Source of the DNA: Corynebacterium sp. HMSC08A12
GTDB lineage: Bacteria > Actinomycetota > Actinomycetes > Mycobacteriales > Mycobacteriaceae
Assembly (NCBI RefSeq): GCF_001807485.1
Contig: NZ_KV789187.1
Span: 1-44,556, forward strand
Length of the DNA stretch: 44,556 bases
Direction of reading: 5' to 3'
Below the pieces are notes generated by a model that was given only the letters and a program-made list of their open reading frames with translations, made no database searches and was not told where the DNA came from. Positions 42,974 through 44,556 of the stretch are shown here, in pieces (position 1 is the first letter of the stretch; the number at the start of each line of letters is the position of its first letter). The position numbers and the translations under genes are program-made.

Positions 42974-43112
42974 GAAAACTCTCGGAATTCTCTTCCTGCC
43001 TCCACGCGCCAACTACCGCGCCAACTTGATTGCCCTCGAAAACTGCAGTGGTTCTGGAAAGAATCTAAAAATTAACCCGTGATTCAGTGCACGTATTCTT
43101 CATGCGACCCGA

Positions 43113-43118
43113 TAAGCT
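43113..43118 (+). promoter_or_regulatory. L,D-transpeptidase gene -10, leaderless geometry
   Basis: TAAGCT ends 6 nt before the ATG at 43125, so transcription probably starts at the ATG itself. Confidence 0.45.
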
Positions 43119-43124
43119 ATCCCC

Positions 43125-43796
43125 ATGACGAAATCCAACTCTCGCTCCCTCCGCCGCCGCCTCGCCGCTGCCGGTGTCGCAACCATGATGGCTGCCTCCC
43201 TGGGCACCGGCGCCGCATCCGCCGCTCCCCTGGGCTCCTCCCAGCAGGACATCAACAACTTCGTTCTGGGTGCCCGCGATAACGTCCACAACAGCACCCG
43301 CGGTCTGCCAGAGCCCGTCCGTGGCCAGATCAACCGTGCAGCCGACGATGCCGCTAACTTCTTCGCCCCAGGCGCCCTGGCCGCCCGCGAGCGTGCCAAC
43401 AAGCCCGCCCCGCGCCCGGCTCCGAAGCACCGTCCCGCTCCGCGCAACACTCAGTGCCCGGCTCAGGCCCGCGGCTGCGTTAACCTGCGCAACCAGACTG
43501 CTTGGCTGCAGCGCGGCGGTAAGACCAGCTATGGCCCGGTGAAGATCTCCAGCGGCAAGCGCGGCTACGAGACCCCGAAGGGCTGGCACGTCATCACTCG
43601 CAAGGTGAAGGACGACTACTCCCGCACCTACGGCAACGCCCCGATGCCCTACTCCGTGTACTTCACCAACAACGGCCACGCCTTCCACCAGGGCTCCCCG
43701 AACGTGATGTCCCACGGCTGCATCCACCTGGCTGCCCCACACGCCCAGAACTTCTTCAACGCGCTGAACGTCGGCGACCGGATCTACATCTACTAG
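43125..43796 (+). CDS. Exported L,D-transpeptidase (YkuD domain)
   Basis: The 223-residue precursor has a signal peptide with an Arg-rich start (LRRRLAAAG), a hydrophobic core and likely cleavage after ASA (31-33). A linker of about 60 residues, rich in Ala/Pro/Arg, leads to a YkuD domain (about 115-223) with the catalytic motif SHGCIHL and Cys199, and the upstream His in GHAFHQGS. It would make 3-3 peptidoglycan cross-links or modify the wall. It starts 6 nt after TAAGCT. Its stop codon falls in the first unit of a tandem repeat. Confidence 0.92.
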   Translation: MTKSNSRSLRRRLAAAGVATMMAASLGTGAASAAPLGSSQQDINNFVLGARDNVHNSTRGLPEPVRGQINRAADDAANFFAPGALAARERANKPAPRPAPKHRPAPRNTQCPAQARGCVNLRNQTAWLQRGGKTSYGPVKISSGKRGYETPKGWHVITRKVKDDYSRTYGNAPMPYSVYFTNNGHAFHQGSPNVMSHGCIHLAAPHAQNFFNALNVGDRIYIY

Positions 43797-43842
43797 GATT
43801 CAACAGCGCTAGGGTTCAACAGCACCAGGGTTCACCAGCCTG
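43795..43842 (+). repeat. Three 16-bp tandem repeats at the L,D-transpeptidase stop codon
   Basis: Units AGGATTCAACAGCGCT, AGGGTTCAACAGCACC and AGGGTTCACCAGCCTG follow directly at 43795, 43811 and 43827. The first begins in the stop codon TAG. Confidence 0.85.
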
Positions 43843-43849
43843 TTCACCC

Positions 43850-43898
43850 CAACCCCCAAGGCGAGCGCCGCACCGGAGCAGCTTCGCCCTGGGGGTTG
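43850..43898 (+). terminator. Terminator of the L,D-transpeptidase gene
   Basis: CAACCCCCAAGGCGA (43850-43864) pairs with TCGCCCTGGGGGTTG (43884-43898) with one mismatch over 15 positions. CTTTC follows. The -10 of the next gene begins 8 nt later. Confidence 0.75.
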
Positions 43899-43905
43899 CT
43901 TTCGC

Positions 43906-43911
43906 TACGCT
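43906..43911 (+). promoter_or_regulatory. GNAT gene -10, leaderless geometry
   Basis: TACGCT ends 7 nt before the ATG at 43919. It is compressed against the upstream terminator, leaving no room for a 5' leader. Confidence 0.45.
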
Positions 43912-43918
43912 TACTCCT

Positions 43919-44431
43919 ATGACTTCTTACAAAGAAAATCCTGAACTGTTCACCTTCCGTCGCGCGGTCGAAGCCGACCGTCCATTCATCCACAAGATGA
44001 ACGCTGAGACGGATACCTGGGGCGATCCGAACAAGGAATACTCGGACACCTTCGACGAGGACACGGTCTTCTACGTGGATGGCTGGACCGAAGGACAAGG
44101 TGGCGTCATCGTCGAAGAAAACGGTGAGTCCATCGGCGCAGCATGGCTGCTCGACTCTACGGAAGAAAACCACGGCTACGGCTACGTTTCTGCAGAATAC
44201 CCTGAGGTGGCGATCGCCATGGCGCCCGGCAACACGGGCAAGGGGCTGGGCACGAAGCTGATGCAGGCAGTGCTGGATCAGGCGAAGGCCGACGGCAAGC
44301 CGGGCGTAAGCCTGTGCGTCGTCTTCGGCAACGACCGCGCGAAGCACGTCTACGAGAAGATCGGATACGTCGACAAGGGCGTGGACGAGGCCGAGCACGC
44401 GCACGTGATGCTGTACACGTTCGACAGCTAG
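43919..44431 (+). CDS. GNAT family N-acetyltransferase
   Basis: The 170-residue protein has a single GNAT domain: the strand FTFRRAVEADRPFIHKM, the strand GGVIVEENGESIGAAWLL, the acetyl-CoA loop APGNTGKGLGTKLMQ in place of the usual RxxGxG/A, and the C-terminal NDRAKHVYEKIGYV. The acceptor is unknown. It is monocistronic with a leaderless-type promoter. Confidence 0.88.
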   Translation: MTSYKENPELFTFRRAVEADRPFIHKMNAETDTWGDPNKEYSDTFDEDTVFYVDGWTEGQGGVIVEENGESIGAAWLLDSTEENHGYGYVSAEYPEVAIAMAPGNTGKGLGTKLMQAVLDQAKADGKPGVSLCVVFGNDRAKHVYEKIGYVDKGVDEAEHAHVMLYTFDS

Positions 44432-44478
44432 CCCCCACTTGCTGCCCCAAGGCGAGAGAAAAATTTGAGCCGGCGACG

Positions 44479-44540
44479 ATGTCCGAAGTCAGGACATAGT
44501 TGACAACGTGTTCCAGGGAAAAGCGTTGTGACGGTTGTCA
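44479..44540. promoter_or_regulatory. Palindrome-rich region at the right edge (possible operator)
   Basis: ATGTCC (44479-44484) and GGACAT (44492-44497) form one inverted repeat. TGACAAC (44501-44507) and GTTGTCA (44534-44540) form another over 40 bp. TTGACA at 44500-44505 could be a -35 for a gene beyond the window. No gene is visible after 44431. Confidence 0.35.
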
Positions 44541-44556
44541 GATCAGCCGCGGCATA

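Overview
This window is ordinary, gene-dense chromosome from a high-GC actinobacterium, almost certainly a Corynebacterium. The evidence is a RamA-type acetate regulator beside murA, cysK-cysE behind a McbR-type operator, mycothiol synthase (mshD), a MurA with Asp at the fosfomycin-target position, DUF3073/DUF2993/DUF2505 proteins, and a gene order that, as I recall it, follows the Corynebacterium glutamicum region from ramA to phoRS. I cannot fix the species. I see no insertion sequence, prophage, CRISPR array or toxin-antitoxin pair.

Layout. 1-378: leader and tandem promoters of an rRNA operon that lies off the left edge on the minus strand. 379-4107 (minus): murA, ramA, a DUF2505 gene and an enoyl-CoA hydratase. 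4310-6016 (plus): the two cysteine-synthesis genes cysK and cysE. 6029-7272 (minus): a small GNAT protein and five tRNA genes (Lys; Glu-Asp; Asp-Phe), each group followed by its own terminator. 7367-8872 (minus): an acetyl-CoA/CoA transferase. 9034-11116 (plus): dusB and phoU. 11185-16018 (minus): a divergent gluconokinase-like gene, then the phosphate transporter pstS-pstC-pstA-pstB. 16403-21848: mshD, a DUF2993 protein, a nitrobindin-like protein, a PabC-type lyase, the folate-binding YgfZ-like protein and DUF3073.

21974-38749 is dominated by purine synthesis, all on the minus strand: purF-purM, purS-purQ-purL, purC, purB and purD. It is interspersed with an SCP-like protein, a double-hotdog thioesterase (plus strand), a DUF2334 protein, oligopeptidase B and a KtrAB potassium uptake pair. 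38815-44431 holds a HIT protein, an unusual secretion-signal-less lipase, the PhoS-PhoR-type two-component system, an L,D-transpeptidase and a GNAT acetyltransferase.

How the parts fit together. Phosphate sensing (phoSR), uptake (pstSCAB) and its modulator (phoU) are all present, and pstS has an 11-bp direct repeat that looks like the response-regulator box. RamA probably controls itself through C/G-run boxes. Cysteine synthesis carries a perfect McbR-type palindrome. Seven of the nine steps from PRPP to IMP, together with adenylosuccinate lyase, are encoded here in five transcription units.

The most striking global pattern is transcriptional. At least fourteen genes have a TAnnnT -10 hexamer ending only 6-9 nt before the start codon, which predicts leaderless mRNAs, including four of the purine units. 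I found no convincing undescribed defence or metabolic system. The more unusual items are regulatory or structural: a hairpin-rich leader before DUF3073, several short tandem repeats at gene edges, a nitrobindin without a C-terminal heme-ligand His, a gluconokinase-like protein with altered motifs, and a cytosolic-looking lipase with a long acidic N-terminus.
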